64,000 nt of DNA from Candidatus Kapaibacterium sp. (GCA_938031175.1 CALHGZ010000008.1:186001-250000), one strand, 5' to 3'. Counted from the first letter of the stretch, positions 45,187-59,000 are shown. Made by a program: numbers and translations. Notes: generated by a model from the letters alone, not told the origin.

Positions 45187-46395
45187 CTATTCTATAATTT
45201 CAGTTACAACTCCAGCACCAACTGTTCGACCGCCTTCGCGAATGGCAAATCTTAATCCTTGTTCCATTGCGACCGGAGTAATAAGTTCAATTGTGATTTT
45301 ATCTAAGTTATCACCTGGCATAACCATCTCTACTCCAGCTGGTAAAGTCAATGAGCCTGTAACATCCGTCGTCCTGAAATAGAATTGAGGTCTATAGCCG
45401 CTGAAAAATGGAGTATGGCGTCCACCTTCTTCTTTTTTCAATACGTAAACCTGTGCATTAAATTTGTAGTGTGGTGTAATTGAACCGGGCTTTGCAATAA
45501 CCATTCCGCGTTCGAGTTCATTTTTATCTATACCACGCAATAATAGTCCAACGTTGTCACCTGCTTGCCCTTCGTCAAGAATTTTTCGGAACATTTCTAC
45601 TCCTGTGCAGGTTGTCTTTTTTTGTAAGCCGAAACCAACTATTTCTACTTCATCATTTACTCTAATAATTCCACGCTCGATTCTACCTGTTCCTACTGTA
45701 CCACGGCCTGTTATAGAGAATACGTCTTCAACTGGCATCAAGAACGGTTTATCAATTTCACGTTTTGGTGTGGGGATATAGCTGTCAACAGCATCCATTA
45801 GTTCATATATACATTGAAGTCTTGGATCATCCGGTCCGACTGATGGATCAGCTCCTGCCTCTAATGCCTGCAAAGCTGAACCCTTTATGATAGGAATCTC
45901 ATCGCCCGGAAATTCATAAGAAGTCAAAAGTTCACGCAATTCCATTTCGATAAGTTCCAATAATTCCGGATCAGCAATATCAACTTTGTTCATAAATACA
46001 ACTATACGTGGAACACCAACTTGCCTAGCCAATAGTATATGTTCACGAGTTTGTGGCATTGGTCCATCGTCAGCTGCACAGACAAGTATAGCACCGTCCA
46101 TCTGAGCTGCCCCAGTTATCATATTCTTAATATAGTCTGCGTGCCCGGGGCAATCTACGTGGGCATAATGCCTGTTAGCTGTTTCGTATTCAACGTGTGC
46201 AGTAGCGATTGTGATTCCACGGGCTTTCTCTTCAGGAGCGTTATCAATGGAGTCAAATGTTCGTACCTGTGCCAAGCCCTTTTTAGCTAGTGCCATTGTA
46301 ATCGCTGCTGTTAATGTAGTCTTACCGTGGTCAACGTGACCGATTGTTCCAACATTGACGTGTGGTTTAGTTCGATCGAATTTTTCTTTTGCCAT
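45187..46395 (-). CDS. tuf: Elongation factor Tu
   Basis: A 402-residue EF-Tu delivering aminoacyl-tRNA. G1 is [10 protein letters not shown], the effector loop ends [16 protein letters not shown]3 is DCPGHADY, G4 is MNKVD and G5 is GSALQALE; domains 2 and 3 are complete. AGGAG lies nine bases upstream. It is the only tuf gene in the window: the common extra copy between tRNA-Thr and tRNA-Trp is absent. Confidence 0.98.
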   Translation of the reverse strand: MAKEKFDRTKPHVNVGTIGHVDHGKTTLTAAITMALAKKGLAQVRTFDSIDNAPEEKARGITIATAHVEYETANRHYAHVDCPGHADYIKNMITGAAQMDGAILVCAADDGPMPQTREHILLARQVGVPRIVVFMNKVDIADPELLELIEMELRELLTSYEFPGDEIPIIKGSALQALEAGADPSVGPDDPRLQCIYELMDAVDSYIPTPKREIDKPFLMPVEDVFSITGRGTVGTGRIERGIIRVNDEVEIVGFGLQKKTTCTGVEMFRKILDEGQAGDNVGLLLRGIDKNELERGMVIAKPGSITPHYKFNAQVYVLKKEEGGRHTPFFSGYRPQFYFRTTDVTGSLTLPAGVEMVMPGDNLDKITIELITPVAMEQGLRFAIREGGRTVGAGVVTEIIE

Positions 46396-46447
46396 ATATT
46401 AATACTCCTTGGATATTTGTTGAAAATTTATCAATCTATTTTAAGTT

Positions 46448-48496
46448 TCATTGTTTTCTAATTGATTGTTCATAATGTGAAAATAGCATTGAGTAGCTTG
46501 CTCGCCCTTGACTGAGAGATCGCAAGCGTGTTACGTAACCAAACATTTCTGATAGAGGTACTATTCCTTTTATTACCTGCATAATACCCTTTTGGATTAT
46601 ACCTTCTATTCTACCGTGCCTTGCGTTTAAATCGGAGATTATATCTCCTACATATTCATCCGGCGATACTACTTCCAATTCAAAATACGGCTCGAGCAAT
46701 ACCGGTTCTGCTTTTCTACAGGCTTCCCTAACAGCAATTGTTGCAGCAATTTTATGTCCCAATTCTGTCGAATATTCATCGTGAAGTTGTGATTCTAAAA
46801 CATTGGCTTTTATATCTATTAACGCATATCCAAGTGGTCCAATCTGTAAACCATCCTTTATTCCTGTCTCTATGCTATCAAGAATTAATTTTGGAAATTT
46901 TTTATCCTGGATTTGGTTGCTTATAATTATACCGCTGCCACGAGGTGCTGGTTCTATACTTAATTTAACATGTCCCCACTGTTTTTTACCAGCTGTAATT
47001 TTATCGAAAACAGCTTCTTCTATTACTTCTTTCGATATAGTTTCTCTATAAGCTACTTGTGGCTTACCAACTCTGGCGGGTATATTAAATTCCCTGTTGA
47101 GCCGATCTACGATAATTTCGAGATGAAGCTCTCCAACTCCGCTCATTATCAATTGACCACTTTCTTCGTCATATTGCAATGAAAATGTTGGATCTTCATC
47201 TTCAAATTTTCTTAAGGCTTCTATTAGTTTGTCTTGGTCTGCTAATGTTTTAGCTTCGATGGATTGCTTTATGACAGGTTCGGCGAATTTAATTCTTTCG
47301 TAAATAATCGGATGCTTTGCATCACAGAGAGTATCACCTGTTCGTGTAAATCTTAAACCAGGAATTGCTACTATCTCACCGGCTGATGCTGATTCTATTT
47401 CATCCCGGCGATTTGCGTGCATCCTTAAAATTTTTAATATTTTTTCCTGCTTCCCGGCGTTGGAATTCAATACTGATTGGCTTATCTTTAAACTTCCAGA
47501 GTAAATTCGTATGAAAGTTAATCTGCCAACAAATTGGTCTGTTATGATTTTGAATGCTAGCGCCGAAAATGGCTCATTTGCAGATGGTTCACGCAGCAAT
47601 TTTTTCCCGGGGTCATTGATATCAAATCCTTGAATTTTGCTTTTATCAATTGGTGATGGTAAGTAATCTATGATAGCATCTAACAACAATTGAACACCAA
47701 TGTTTTTTAGCGAAGAGCCACATAAGACTGGTACTATTTTATTTGCGATTGTAAGTTCACGGATTGTTGATTTGAGTTCATCTATAGTTATTTCTTCACC
47801 GTTTAAGTACTTATTCAACAATTCATCTTTATTTTCAACTATTGACTCTATTAGCAATGTTCTATATTTCTCTGAGATAGAGAGATTTGAATTAGAAATC
47901 GGCTCTTCAAAATAATCAGTTCCCTGTGTTTCAGAATCCCAATAGATTTCTTTCATTTTAATTAAGTCAATGACACCTTGAAAAGTATCTTCTTGACCGA
48001 TTGGGATATTTATTGCAATGGGATTAGCCCCTAATTTCTCTCTAATCATATCGAGCGTCCGGTTGAAATTGGCTCCAAGCCTGTCCATTTTATTGACATA
48101 AGCTATACGCGGTACTTCATACATATCTGCCTGATGCCATACTGTCTCTGATTGAGGTTCGACTCCACCCACTCCACAAAAAAGTGCTACTGCACCATCT
48201 AATACTCTTAATGAGCGTTGTACTTCAGCGGTAAAATCAACATGTCCTGGTGTATCAATGATATTTATTTGATATTCTTTCCAGTGGCATGTTGTCGCAG
48301 CGGATACAATTGTAATTCCACGTTCTTTTTCCTGTATCATATAATCCATAAAAGCTGTTCCTTCATCTACCTCGCCGATTTTGTGCAGTTTACCTGTATA
48401 AAAAAGTATTCGCTCTGTTGTGGTTGTTTTACCTGCATCAATATGAGCCATTATGCCTATATTCCGCAGCCTCGATATTGCATCTAACCGTGACAT
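46448..48496 (-). CDS. Elongation factor G paralogue, EF-G2/spdEFG2-like
   Basis: A complete translational GTPase of 682 residues: G1 [16 protein letters not shown]2 [13 protein letters not shown]3 DTPGHVDF, G4 NKMD, G5 GSSLKN, then domains [43 protein letters not shown] and [20 protein letters not shown] resemble mitochondrial EF-G2 and the bacterial spdEFG2 group, which act with RRF in ribosome recycling rather than translocation. Domain IV reads [12 protein letters not shown] in place of the usual SGGxGQ loop, also as in that group. The start at 48496 ([14 protein letters not shown]) is preferred to an upstream TTG at 48523. The assignment is from memory of the families; a plain housekeeping EF-G is the alternative. 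It lies between rpsG and tuf. Confidence 0.9.
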   Translation of the reverse strand: MSRLDAISRLRNIGIMAHIDAGKTTTTERILFYTGKLHKIGEVDEGTAFMDYMIQEKERGITIVSAATTCHWKEYQINIIDTPGHVDFTAEVQRSLRVLDGAVALFCGVGGVEPQSETVWHQADMYEVPRIAYVNKMDRLGANFNRTLDMIREKLGANPIAINIPIGQEDTFQGVIDLIKMKEIYWDSETQGTDYFEEPISNSNLSISEKYRTLLIESIVENKDELLNKYLNGEEITIDELKSTIRELTIANKIVPVLCGSSLKNIGVQLLLDAIIDYLPSPIDKSKIQGFDINDPGKKLLREPSANEPFSALAFKIITDQFVGRLTFIRIYSGSLKISQSVLNSNAGKQEKILKILRMHANRRDEIESASAGEIVAIPGLRFTRTGDTLCDAKHPIIYERIKFAEPVIKQSIEAKTLADQDKLIEALRKFEDEDPTFSLQYDEESGQLIMSGVGELHLEIIVDRLNREFNIPARVGKPQVAYRETISKEVIEEAVFDKITAGKKQWGHVKLSIEPAPRGSGIIISNQIQDKKFPKLILDSIETGIKDGLQIGPLGYALIDIKANVLESQLHDEYSTELGHKIAATIAVREACRKAEPVLLEPYFELEVVSPDEYVGDIISDLNARHGRIEGIIQKGIMQVIKGIVPLSEMFGYVTRLRSLSQGRASYSMLFSHYEQSIRKQ

Positions 48497-48537
48497 AATT
48501 TTGTCAGGCAATCCGTTTGACAAAGAACATTCTCATT

Positions 48538-49005
48538 TTACCACTTGAAATGAGCAAAAGCTTTATTGGCTTCAGCCATTCTATGCGTATCATCTTTTTT
48601 CTTCACTGATGATCCTTCACCTTTGGAGGCAGCCATTAATTCGGCAGCCAGCTTAAGCGACATTGATTTATCCCTTCTGGCTTTTGCATAAGTTTTAATC
48701 CATCTCAATGCTAATGCTATTCTTCTATCTTCTCTAACCTCCATTGGTACTTGATAGGTTGCACCACCCACTCTTCGTGATCGAACTTCTAAGATTGGTG
48801 CTACATTTGAAATTGCTTTTTTAAAGATTTCCATCGGATCTTGTTTTGACCGCTCGTGGATTATATCAAAAGCTTCGTATACTATTTTTCTTGCAACATT
48901 CTTTTTCCCTGATTTCATTATACAATTTATCATTCGTGATACGATATGATCATTGTATTTTGGATCTGGAGTTAATGGTCTTTTTTCTGCTCTTCGTTTT
49001 CTCAT
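48538..49005 (-). CDS. rpsG: Ribosomal protein uS7
   Basis: A 155-residue uS7, nucleating the 30S head: [40 protein letters not shown] and [20 protein letters not shown]. It follows rpsL by 18 bases. Confidence 0.98.
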   Translation of the reverse strand: MRKRRAEKRPLTPDPKYNDHIVSRMINCIMKSGKKNVARKIVYEAFDIIHERSKQDPMEIFKKAISNVAPILEVRSRRVGGATYQVPMEVREDRRIALALRWIKTYAKARRDKSMSLKLAAELMAASKGEGSSVKKKDDTHRMAEANKAFAHFKW

Positions 49006-49023
49006 GTTAATTAAGCCATTATT

Positions 49024-49410
49024 TTACTTACTTGCTGCTTGTTTTGGACGTTTAGTACCATATTTAGAGCGTCCCTGTTTTCTCCCATCAACACCTTGCG
49101 TATCAGCAGTTCCTCTTATGATATGGTAGCGTACTCCCGGTAAATCTTTTACTCGACCGCCGCGTATATATACCATTGAGTGCTCTTGGAGATTATGTCC
49201 TTCGCCCGGTATATATGCTGTTACTTCATAACCAGATGATAATCTTACTCTCGCTACCTTTCGTAGTGCTGAATTCGGCTTCTTTGGTGTTGTTGTATAT
49301 ACTCTTGTACATACACCTCGTCGTTGTGGACATCCCTTAAGAGCTGGTGATTTGCTCTTATATTTTACTTTCTTTCTCCCTTTACGAATTAATTGACTTA
49401 TTGTTGGCAC
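49024..49410 (-). CDS. rpsL: Ribosomal protein uS12 (GTG start)
   Basis: A 128-residue uS12 of the decoding centre: [37 protein letters not shown] and [17 protein letters not shown]. The lysines at the streptomycin-linked positions are the normal ones. The start is a GTG at 49410, with GGAG six bases upstream. Confidence 0.98.
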   Translation of the reverse strand: MPTISQLIRKGRKKVKYKSKSPALKGCPQRRGVCTRVYTTTPKKPNSALRKVARVRLSSGYEVTAYIPGEGHNLQEHSMVYIRGGRVKDLPGVRYHIIRGTADTQGVDGRKQGRSKYGTKRPKQAASK

Positions 49411-49449
49411 TTAATTCTCCAAAATTTAATTATTTTATAATAGAGCTTA

Positions 49450-49457
49450 CAAAAATA
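49450..49457 (-). promoter_or_regulatory. Candidate -7 promoter element before rpsL
   Basis: TATTTTTG on the minus strand fits TAnnTTTG and lies 39 bases before the rpsL start in the 85-base gap after EF-G1. No -33 element at normal spacing is seen, so it may be chance. Confidence 0.3.
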
Positions 49458-49495
49458 AATAATTTAATCCAATTTTAAAAATATTTTTTAAATTT

Positions 49496-51580
49496 TTATG
49501 ATTTTTTTTGCTTTTTGTATTCTTCTATAATTTCATCTTGAATATTTTTAGGTGCTGGGGCATAATGTAAAAATTCCATCGAAAATTCTCCTTTACCTTG
49601 TGTCAAACTTCGCAAATCATTTGAATAGCCAAACATTTCTTTTAGCGGAACTTCTGCTTCTACAATTACATATCCTGCATCAATATTTGTATTAATAATT
49701 ATACCTCTGCGTTGGTTAATTTGTCCGATTACAACTCCTTGGAATTCTTCTGGTGCAGTTGTTTCCAATTTCATTACCGGTTCCAGAATAATTGGTTTGC
49801 ATTTGGGGAGTGTTTCTTTTAGCGCAAATTTCGAAGCTGTTTTGAATGCCATTTCTGATGAATCTACAGGATGGGTTTGGCCATCATTTAAAACAACACG
49901 GAGACCAACAACTGGTTGACCTATCAAAATACCCTCTTGAACTTGCTCCCGAAAGCCCTTTTCGCAGGCAGGAATATATTCCTTGGGAATAACTCCACCA
50001 ACAATTGCATTTACAAATTCTATTGAATCTTCTGACTTATTTGTCATTGGTTCAATATAACCAGCAACCCGAGCAAATTGTCCGGCTCCACCGGTTTGCT
50101 TCTTATGAGTATAGTCAAAGTCTGCTTTTTGAGTTATTGTCTCCCGGTAAGCTACTTTAGGTTTACCTACAATTACCTCGCAATTATATTCGCGTTTTAT
50201 ACGCTCAAGGTATATATCAAGGTGCAATTCTCCCATACCCTTAATTATTGTTTCTCCGCTATCTTCATCTCTTGTTACCTGAAATGTTGGGTCTTCTTTC
50301 ATAAATCTATTCAATGCCTTTGAAAAATTAACTTGAGAGGCTTTTTCCGCTGGTGCCACAGATAATTCAACTACTGGTATAGGTACGTACATGGACTCCA
50401 TTGTATAGTTCAATTTGCCGTCTGTGAATGTATCTCCTGAAGCACATTCAACTCCGAACATTGCAATAATATCTCCGGCAATGGCTTCTTCGATATCATG
50501 CATTTCGTTTGCATGCATCCTGACAAGTCTTGGTACCTTTATTTTTTTGCCATCACGTGCATTGTAAATCACATCGCCTTTTTTTATTCGTCCCTGATAT
50601 ATTCGCATATAAGTCAATTGACCAAATCTACCATCTTCGAGTTTGAAGGCGATCATTAGTAACGGCTCATTCGGGTCGGGGTATATTTGTACTTTTGATT
50701 CGTTATTATCTTTGTCTAAAGCATAGTTTACTACTTCTCTTGGGCTAGGTAAGTATTCACAAACGCCATCGAGAAGGGTTTGAATTCCTTTATTTTGTTT
50801 TGCGGTTCCTACAAATACTGGTGTTATCCTCAAATTTATTGTTTCACGTCGTATGACTTTCTTAATTTCTTCTGAACTTATTTCCTCATCAGCCAAGAAT
50901 TTTTCAGCAATATCATCATCAAAATCGGCAAGTTTTTCGATCATTATTGAACGTCTCTTTTTTGCTTCTTCGAGCAAATAGGGGGGAATATCTTTACGAA
51001 CCACATCTTTACCACTTTCACCTTCGTAATAGACTGCTTGCATATTAATTAAATCTATTACTCCTTTAAATTGATCTTCCAAACCTATTGGCATTGTTAA
51101 CAGTACTACTCTATGATTTAATTTTTCTTCCATTTGACGCAAAACACGGTCGGGATTAGCACCTGAACGGTCAACTTTATTAATGAAAGCTATTCTGGGG
51201 ACATTATATCTTTTCATTTGCCTATCAACAGTCAAGGACTGACTTTGTACGCCAGCAACAGCACACAATACGAGAATAGCTCCATCTAATACTCTTAAAG
51301 CCCTTTCCACTTCAACTGTAAAATCAATATGGCCAGGGGTATCAATCAAATTAATGTGATAATCTCCCCAGGTGCAGTAAGTAGAGGCTGATTGTATTGT
51401 TATGCCCTTTTCTCGTTCGAGTTCCATAGAATCCATCGTTGGACCAGCACCACTTTTACTACGAACTTCAGTGATCTGGTGTATTTTACCCGTATAGTAT
51501 AGTATCCTTTCGCTCAATGTCGTTTTGCCTGAATCAATATGGGCAGCAATACCAATATTTCTTAATTTTGTTATGTCCAT
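49496..51580 (-). CDS. Elongation factor G paralogue, EF-G1/spdEFG1-like
   Basis: A translational GTPase of 694 residues: G1 [15 protein letters not shown], switch [19 protein letters not shown]4 NKVD, followed by domains [56 protein letters not shown] and [16 protein letters not shown]-like stretches are strikingly close to mitochondrial EF-G1 and bacterial spdEFG1, the translocation-specialised member. An in-frame TTG at 51589 precedes the likely ATG at 51580 ([10 protein letters not shown]). It opens the str operon ahead of rpsL, after the rpoC terminator. The division of work with the second EF-G is inferred from these family resemblances. Confidence 0.92.
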   Translation of the reverse strand: MDITKLRNIGIAAHIDSGKTTLSERILYYTGKIHQITEVRSKSGAGPTMDSMELEREKGITIQSASTYCTWGDYHINLIDTPGHIDFTVEVERALRVLDGAILVLCAVAGVQSQSLTVDRQMKRYNVPRIAFINKVDRSGANPDRVLRQMEEKLNHRVVLLTMPIGLEDQFKGVIDLINMQAVYYEGESGKDVVRKDIPPYLLEEAKKRRSIMIEKLADFDDDIAEKFLADEEISSEEIKKVIRRETINLRITPVFVGTAKQNKGIQTLLDGVCEYLPSPREVVNYALDKDNNESKVQIYPDPNEPLLMIAFKLEDGRFGQLTYMRIYQGRIKKGDVIYNARDGKKIKVPRLVRMHANEMHDIEEAIAGDIIAMFGVECASGDTFTDGKLNYTMESMYVPIPVVELSVAPAEKASQVNFSKALNRFMKEDPTFQVTRDEDSGETIIKGMGELHLDIYLERIKREYNCEVIVGKPKVAYRETITQKADFDYTHKKQTGGAGQFARVAGYIEPMTNKSEDSIEFVNAIVGGVIPKEYIPACEKGFREQVQEGILIGQPVVGLRVVLNDGQTHPVDSSEMAFKTASKFALKETLPKCKPIILEPVMKLETTAPEEFQGVVIGQINQRRGIIINTNIDAGYVIVEAEVPLKEMFGYSNDLRSLTQGKGEFSMEFLHYAPAPKNIQDEIIEEYKKQKKS

Positions 51581-51670
51581 CTTTAACAATCTTAATTAAT
51601 TCTTTATAATATAATGAGTTAGAAATAAAATAAAAAATATAAAAAATTATATAGAATTAAGTAGACTATC

Positions 51671-51703
51671 TTATTTTATTTTTATTTTATAAAAATAAAA
51701 TAA
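51671..51703. repeat. Perfect AT-only inverted repeat
   Basis: A 15-base arm (51671-51685) is repeated inverted at 51689-51703 around three T residues; every base is A or T. It directly adjoins the rpoC terminator stem and shares two bases with it. It may make the terminator work in both directions or form part of the EF-G1 promoter region. Confidence 0.7.
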
Positions 51704-51723
51704 GCCCGATTTTTATCGGGCTT
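51702..51723 (-). terminator. Rho-independent terminator of rpoBC
   Basis: AAGCCCGAT (51702-51710) pairs with ATCGGGCTT (51715-51723) around four T residues. On the minus strand the stem is followed by TTATTTTATTTTTAT. It lies 23 bases after the rpoC stop and separates rpoBC from the EF-G1-str operon. Confidence 0.85.
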
Positions 51724-51745
51724 TGTTAATAAATTTCTATTTTTA

Positions 51746-54700
51746 TTATTGTTCGAGTATTGGAGTTTTTGTAGTGGTTGTCATTTCATCGGATGGCGTA
51801 ATTTCAGTAGTAGTTGGTTTGCGATAACCGAATATATTGCCTACCTCGCTTTGTATTAGCATTTCCTGATATTGCCTCAATCCTGTTCCAGCAGGTATGA
51901 GCTGGCCTAAAATGATATTCTCTTTCAATCCTACTAAATGATCGACTTTTGCAGCTACTGATGCATCGGATAGCACTCTCGTTGTTTCTTGGAATGACGC
52001 TGCTGATAACCAACTTTCAGTTGTTAAAGATGCCTGTGTGATCCCGAGAAGCACTGGTTCTGAAATTGCTGGTATTGCCGGACGTGACTCTGCAACTTGT
52101 TTCTCTTTCTTCTTTAACTCCATATTTATTTCACGTAATTTTCGCTTCTGAACGAGTTGACCAACTTTGAATTTACTATCCCCTTTGTCGGTTATGACTA
52201 CCATATTTTTTAATTTCATGTTTTCTTCAATGAACCTATGCCTATCAACATTGTCATTCTCAAGGAAGGATGAATCTCCAGGATCAACTATTTTTACTTT
52301 TTGTAGCATTTGTCGGACTATTACTTCGATATGCTTATCGTTAATTTTAACACCCTGCATTCGGTAAACTTCTTGAATTTCATTAACAAGATATTCTTGC
52401 ACGGCATTTGGTCCTTTGATACGTAAAATATCGTGCGGGTTAATTGGACCTTCTGTCAAGCGGGTCCCAGCTTTTACATGGTCGTCAGCTTGAACCAAAA
52501 TATGCTTACCAATAGGAATATTGTATTCCATCTTGGTTTGTCCATCGTCGCTTGTAATAATTAATGTCCTCTGCCCACGTTTTTGACCTTCAAAACTAAC
52601 TACACCATCAATCTCTGCTACAATTGCAGGATTGTGTGGTGCTCTTGCTTCAAATAGCTCGGTTACCCTTGGCAAACCACCTGTAATATCCCTCATTCTA
52701 CCCAAATCTCTTGGAATTTTTGCTAGTGATGTACCTATTCCAACATAATCACCATCTTCAACGCGCAATTGTGCCCGTGTTGGCATTATATAACTCTTCA
52801 ATATATTACCATTATCGTCTAATATCAACAGTGATGGTGTTTTGCTTTTATCTTTCGAATCAATTACAACTTTTGATATATGTCCGGTTGTTTCATCATT
52901 AATTTCACGATAAGTTGAATTTAATATAAGATCTTTAAATTTTACAATACCGGATGCTTCGGTGATAATAGTTGAATTATATGGATCCCATTCGTAAATC
53001 ATATCCCCTTTATTGACTTCCTGCCCATCTTTAACCTTCAATATAGCACCATAAGTAGCATCATATTTTGTTAAAACGCGATTACTGTCCTTGCCTATTA
53101 TATTAATTACACCGCTACGGCTGACTACAACCTGTACTTCACCTTCTTCACCTTCGTAGGTAACTACTCTCATATTTTCAAATTGTATTATACCGTCGAA
53201 TTTAGCAAATATTGATGATTGAGATGCTACAAGAGTGGCTGTACCACCTGTGTGGAATGTTCGAAGTGTTAGCTGGGTACCCGGTTCACCAATTGACTGG
53301 GAAGCAATTGTTCCTACAGCCTCGCCTACATCTACAATTTTGCCTGTAGCTAAATTTCTACCATAGCATTTTGCACATACTCCGCGTTTTGATTCGCAAG
53401 TTAGCACCGAACGTATGGTTACAGCTTCGATCGAACTTTGTTCGATTTTTTGTGCGATTTCTTCATCAATTACTTCACCGCCTTTGACTAGTAGTTCCTC
53501 TGTAATCGGATCAATTACATCGTAAAGGGCAACACGGCCTAAAATTCGTTCATAAAGTGTCTCTTTGACTTCTTCACCATCTTTCAAAGCCCGCATTTCA
53601 ACACCTCTGACGGTGCCACAGTCATTTTCTGAAATTATAACATCCTGTGCAACATCGTGCAATCGTCTGGTCAAATAGCCAGCATCTGCTGTTTTCAATG
53701 CTGTGTCAGCTAAACCTTTCCTTGCTCCATGGGTGGATATGAAATACTCAAGGATTGATAAGCCTTCTTTAAAATTTGATATTATAGGATTTTCAATTAA
53801 TTCACCTGTTGAACCTGATAAGGACTTCTTCGGTTTAGCCATTAAGCCACGCATTCCAGCAAGCTGACGTATTTGCTCCTTTGAACCTCGTGCTTGAGAA
53901 TCAAGCATCATCCAGAAAGTATTGAATCCTTGGGAATCTTTAGCTAATTCAGAATAGAGTTTGTCGGCTATCCTATTTGTTGCTGTTGACCAGTTATCTA
54001 TAATTTTATTATATCGTTCGCCGCTACTTATGACTCCATTACGATATGCATTCTCAATTTCGTCAATTTTTTGCTGTGCCTTCTGAATGATTATTTCTTT
54101 CTCATCGGGTATTATAACGTCTGTTATACTAACTGATAATCCGCCATTTGTTGCATAGTTAAATCCAATTTCTTTTAATGCATCTAAAAATTCAACTGTT
54201 TTGGCTATTCCTGCTTTTCGGAAGCATATTCCAATTATCTGCCTTAATCGTTTTTTTGTTAATAATTCGTTAATAAATCCAAGCTCTTCTGGAACAATTT
54301 GATTAAATAGTACACGTCCCGTTGTAGTATCAACAAGTTTATTGTTAATCCTAACTTTAATACGTGCGTGTAGATCGACTTTACCAGAATTATAGGCGAT
54401 TATCACTTCGTCTTGAGAGGCGAATACTCTGTTTTCGCCAAATGCACCTTTTCGTGTTTTAGTTAAATAATAGACTCCAAGTACCATATCCTGTGAGGGT
54501 ACTGCTATTGGGTCTCCATTCTGAGTATGCATTATGTTATGCGGTGCAAGAATCAATAGAAGTGCTTCCAATTGTGCTTCATAGCTGATTGGTACGTGGA
54601 CTGCCATTTGGTCGCCATCAAAGTCAGCGTTGAATGCTGTACATACGAGTGGATGCAATTGAATTGCTTTACCTTCGATTAATCGCGGTTGAAAAGCTTG

Positions 54701-56026
54701 AATACCTAATCGGTGAAGTGTTGGCGCGCGGTTTAATAGAACTGGATGACCATCTATTACTTTTTCTAGTATATCCCATACTTCATTTGTCTTTTTCTCA
54801 ACAGTCTTTTTTGCACTTTTAACTGTCCTGACATGTCCACGCTCAATTAATTTGCGGATAATAAATGGTTTGAAAAGTTCAACAGCCATTTCCTTTGGCA
54901 ATCCACATTCGTGTATCTTCAACTCTGGACCGACAACTATAACTGATCTACCCGAGTAATCAACTCGCTTTCCTAAAAGATTCTGCCTAAATCGGCCAGT
55001 TTTACCTTTCAATGTATCTGCAAGAGATTTAAGGGCTCTTTGTGATTCACTTCGTACCGCACGCCTACTATTATCAAAGAGTGCATCAACTGACTCTTGC
55101 AACATCCTCATTTCATTACGAAGAATGACAGCTGGTGCTTTTATATCCAAAAGTCGCTTTAATCTATTATTCCTGATGATTACACGCCTGTAAAGATCAT
55201 TCAAATCAGATGTAGCAAAACGACCACCTTCAAGAGGTACCAAAGGCCTTAAATCCGGTGGTGTAACGGGTATTACATCAAGTACCATCCATTCGGGTTT
55301 ATTTGGTATTTCACCATTTTCCCTTGGGCGAAAGGCTTCCAAAATTCGCATTCTCTTGAGCATATCAGCTTTTTTCTGTTGAGAAGTTTCGTTTGACAAT
55401 GCTTCTTTCAATGCCAGATATTCGGTCTCGGGATCAATCCGTTTTAACAATTCTTTTATAGCCTCCCCCCCAATGAGAGCAATGAATTTTTGTGGGTCGT
55501 CATCATCTAATTCAAGTTCTTTTGGGGATAAACTATTTAATACTTCCAAATATGTTTCTTCAGTTAGTAAATCCCCTTTTTTAAGCTCTGTTGTTCCGGG
55601 CTGAATTACAACATAAGATTCATAGTATGTTATTCGTTCGACATCTTTGGTTGGCATACCCAAAACAGCGCTGATTTTACTTGGCAATGACCTTAAAAAC
55701 CAGATATGAACAACTGGTACAGCAAGCATAATGTGTCCCATTCGTTCCCTACGCACTGATTTTTGGGTTACTTCGACTCCACATCTATCACAGACTATCC
55801 CTTTATATCTAATTCTCTTATATTTTCCGCAAGCACATTCCCAATCACGTATAGGCCCGAAAATCTTCTCGCAAAATAATCCGTCTTTTTCCGGACGAAA
55901 TGAGCGATAATTTATAGTCTCAGGCTTTGTTACCTCACCATGAGAGCGATTGAGTATGTCATCCGGTGATGATATCTTTATCGATATTTTCCTGAAACCC
56001 CTTCTCGGTATTGATAATGGTTGCAT
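51746..56026 (-). CDS. rpoC: RNA polymerase beta' subunit
   Basis: A 1426-residue beta' subunit. The N-terminal zinc domain is [20 protein letters not shown]. The catalytic magnesium loop is [12 protein letters not shown]; the trigger-loop region is [20 protein letters not shown], and the second zinc site is [16 protein letters not shown] long inserted region after the trigger loop (from [12 protein letters not shown]) is typical of this part of the tree. AAAGGAG lies six bases before the ATG. It follows rpoB by 28 bases. Confidence 0.98.
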   Translation of the reverse strand: MQPLSIPRRGFRKISIKISSPDDILNRSHGEVTKPETINYRSFRPEKDGLFCEKIFGPIRDWECACGKYKRIRYKGIVCDRCGVEVTQKSVRRERMGHIMLAVPVVHIWFLRSLPSKISAVLGMPTKDVERITYYESYVVIQPGTTELKKGDLLTEETYLEVLNSLSPKELELDDDDPQKFIALIGGEAIKELLKRIDPETEYLALKEALSNETSQQKKADMLKRMRILEAFRPRENGEIPNKPEWMVLDVIPVTPPDLRPLVPLEGGRFATSDLNDLYRRVIIRNNRLKRLLDIKAPAVILRNEMRMLQESVDALFDNSRRAVRSESQRALKSLADTLKGKTGRFRQNLLGKRVDYSGRSVIVVGPELKIHECGLPKEMAVELFKPFIIRKLIERGHVRTVKSAKKTVEKKTNEVWDILEKVIDGHPVLLNRAPTLHRLGIQAFQPRLIEGKAIQLHPLVCTAFNADFDGDQMAVHVPISYEAQLEALLLILAPHNIMHTQNGDPIAVPSQDMVLGVYYLTKTRKGAFGENRVFASQDEVIIAYNSGKVDLHARIKVRINNKLVDTTTGRVLFNQIVPEELGFINELLTKKRLRQIIGICFRKAGIAKTVEFLDALKEIGFNYATNGGLSVSITDVIIPDEKEIIIQKAQQKIDEIENAYRNGVISSGERYNKIIDNWSTATNRIADKLYSELAKDSQGFNTFWMMLDSQARGSKEQIRQLAGMRGLMAKPKKSLSGSTGELIENPIISNFKEGLSILEYFISTHGARKGLADTALKTADAGYLTRRLHDVAQDVIISENDCGTVRGVEMRALKDGEEVKETLYERILGRVALYDVIDPITEELLVKGGEVIDEEIAQKIEQSSIEAVTIRSVLTCESKRGVCAKCYGRNLATGKIVDVGEAVGTIASQSIGEPGTQLTLRTFHTGGTATLVASQSSIFAKFDGIIQFENMRVVTYEGEEGEVQVVVSRSGVINIIGKDSNRVLTKYDATYGAILKVKDGQEVNKGDMIYEWDPYNSTIITEASGIVKFKDLILNSTYREINDETTGHISKVVIDSKDKSKTPSLLILDDNGNILKSYIMPTRAQLRVEDGDYVGIGTSLAKIPRDLGRMRDITGGLPRVTELFEARAPHNPAIVAEIDGVVSFEGQKRGQRTLIITSDDGQTKMEYNIPIGKHILVQADDHVKAGTRLTEGPINPHDILRIKGPNAVQEYLVNEIQEVYRMQGVKINDKHIEVIVRQMLQKVKIVDPGDSSFLENDNVDRHRFIEENMKLKNMVVITDKGDSKFKVGQLVQKRKLREINMELKKKEKQVAESRPAIPAISEPVLLGITQASLTTESWLSAASFQETTRVLSDASVAAKVDHLVGLKENIILGQLIPAGTGLRQYQEMLIQSEVGNIFGYRKPTTTEITPSDEMTTTTKTPILEQ

Positions 56027-56054
56027 TGGAACTCCTTTTATTATTTATTAATTT

Positions 56055-59000
56055 TTATTCAATTTTAACGTCAAGGCAAAGACCTTCCAATTCCCGAACA
56101 AGAACATTGAACGATTCAGGAATATTTGGTTCAGGCATATTGTCTCCTTTGACAATTGCCTCGTACATTTTAGCTCTACCTTGAACATCATCGGATTTCA
56201 TTGTTAACATTTCCTGCAAGGTATGAGCTGCACCATAGGCTTCGAGTGCCCAGACTTCCATCTCTCCCAATCTTTGCCCTCCAAATTGTGCTTTGCCACC
56301 TAATGGTTGCTGTGTTATCAATGAATATGGACCGATCGAGCGGGCATGAATTTTGTCCTCGACTAAGTGTGAGAGTTTGAGCATATAAATAACGCCGACT
56401 GTTATTTTTTCTTTAAATGGCTCGCCTGTACGACCATCATACAGCGTTATTTTACCATCGGCAGGTAATCCGGCTTTTTGAAGATATTCGCTGACTTGTT
56501 CCCAATCGGCTCCGTCAAAAATTGGTGAGGAAAAATACACTCCAAGTTTTGAACCAGCCCAACCTAATGCCGTTTCAAACAATTGACCAAGATTCATACG
56601 GGATGGAACACCCAATGGATTCAGTACAATATCAACCGGGGTGCCATCAGGTAGAAATGGCATATCTTCAACTTTTACTATTTTAGAAACTATACCTTTA
56701 TTACCGTGTCGTCCTGCCATTTTATCACCAACTTGCAATTTTCGTTTCTTTGCGATATAAACCTTAGCCATTTGTAGTATTCCGGGCTGTAATTCATCGC
56801 CAGCTGCTAATTTATTTCTTTCTGCTTTAAATGTGGATACAACATCTTCCCAGTATTTTTTATAATTGCTGATCATTGTGCGGAATAACTGGCTTTTCTC
56901 CTTATCAGCTGATACATCTTCAGTTGTATCTATCATATGCGGTTTCAAGTCCTCATCTTTGAATTTTTCAAGGAGTAATTCTCTGGAAACTTTTGTACCA
57001 CTACGTAATATAACTCTGCCATCGATTTGCTTCAGTCCTAGAACTTTTTCATTTTCGAGTAATTTTGCAATTCGTTCAACACAATCATGTTCAATTGCAC
57101 GCAAGGTTCTCTTCTCACGTGCTTCGAATTCCTCCTGTTTTTTCTTTTCTTCTTGCCTGTGTTCTTTATCGAGGGATAATAATCGACGGGTAAACAATTT
57201 TGTGTTTATTACAACTCCACGCAATCCTGGGGTTGCTCGCAATGAAACATCTTTCACATCGCCTGCTTTATCCCCAAATATGGCTCTTAATAATTTTTCT
57301 TCTGGGGTTGGGTCGGTTTCGCCTTTGGGTGTAATTTTACCTATTAATATATCGCCTTCATTAACTTTTGAACCAACGCATATTATACCATTTTCATCCA
57401 AATCTTTTGTTGCTTCTTCGCTGACATTAGGAATCTCTCTCGTAAATTCCTCTTCTCCACGTTTAGTATCCCTAACTTGAAGAGTAAATTCCTCAATGTG
57501 TATTGAAGTAAATAGATCTTCGGCAACGAGCTTTTCTGAAACAATAATAGCATCTTCAAAATTGTAACCACGCCAGGGCATAAATGCACATAATATATTT
57601 TGCCCCAAAGCAAGCTCACCGGCATCAGTCGAGGCACCATCTGCTAATGGCATGCCCTTGAATACTCGTTGTCCTTTTTTGACTATCGGTTTTTGGTTTA
57701 TGCAAGTATCCTGATTGGTTCTAAAAAATTTCAAAAGCTTGTATTCTTTTACTTTTTGTTGACCAAAAGTTACAAGTTTTTTAACTTCATCCTCAGGTTC
57801 CTCATAAATAACCCTTATATAATCTGCACATACATAATCAACTACGCCATCGCCTTCAGCCAATAATAATGTTCTTGAATCACGGGCAACACGGGCTTCC
57901 ATTCCGGTACCAACTATTGGTGCTTTTGGCCTTAATAAAGGTACTGCCTGTCGCTGCATATTTGAGCCCATCAAAGCTCTATTTGCGTCGTCATGCTCGA
58001 GAAATGGAATTAATGAAGATGCTGCGCTTGTAATTTGGTCTGTTGAGATATCAATGTAATCTACCTGTTCAGGTGTTACTACAACAAAATCACCTGAATG
58101 GCGTGCTTTGACCTTTTCGCCCATTATTTTACCATTTTCATCAACAGGAGTTGAAGCTGGTATTATGAATTTATCGTCTTCTTTTTCGGCTGTTAAATAT
58201 ACTATTTTATCTGTAACATAACCATTTTCAACCACATAGTATGGAGTTTCAATAAAGCCTAAATCATTAATTCTGGAGTGAATGGCAAGTGACGATATCA
58301 ATCCAATATTAGGACCTTCCGGCGTCTCTATAGGGCATAGTCTTCCATAATGTGTATAATGGACGTCCCTTACCTCGAACCCAGCACGTTCGCGAGTCAA
58401 TCCCCCAGGTCCCAAAGCTGATGTCCTTCGTTTATGTGTAAGTTCAGCTAATGGATTTGTTTGGTCCATAAACTGGGAAAGTTGATTTGTACCAAAAAAT
58501 TGATTAATCACAGAGGTTATTGTACGTGCGTTGACTAGCTCGACTGGTCTTAACTGCTCCCCATCGTTTATACTTAACCTTTCTCTAATAGTTCGCGCCA
58601 TACGAGCTAAACCCACATTGAATTGAGCTGTCAATTGCTCACCTACCGTTCTTACTCGCCTGTTCCCCAGATGATCTATATCATCACCGGTTTGCTTGCG
58701 ACTATGTAAATAAATCAAATGTTTAATAATTGAAACAATATCTTCAACTGTTAGCGTCGTATGTTCAGGATCAATATTTAGCTTTAGTTTATCATTGATT
58801 TTGAATCGTCCTACAATACCTAAGTCATATCTTTTTGAATTAAAGAAAAGTTTATCCAAAAGTTGTTCTGCTGCTTCCAAATCTGGTGGTTCGCTCGAAC
58901 GTAATTGCCGGTATATTGCTTCAAGAGCATCTTCTCTTGTACGTGTTGTATCTTTTGCCAATGTACGTGCAATTAGTGGTTCATCATTTGGATCTTTATA

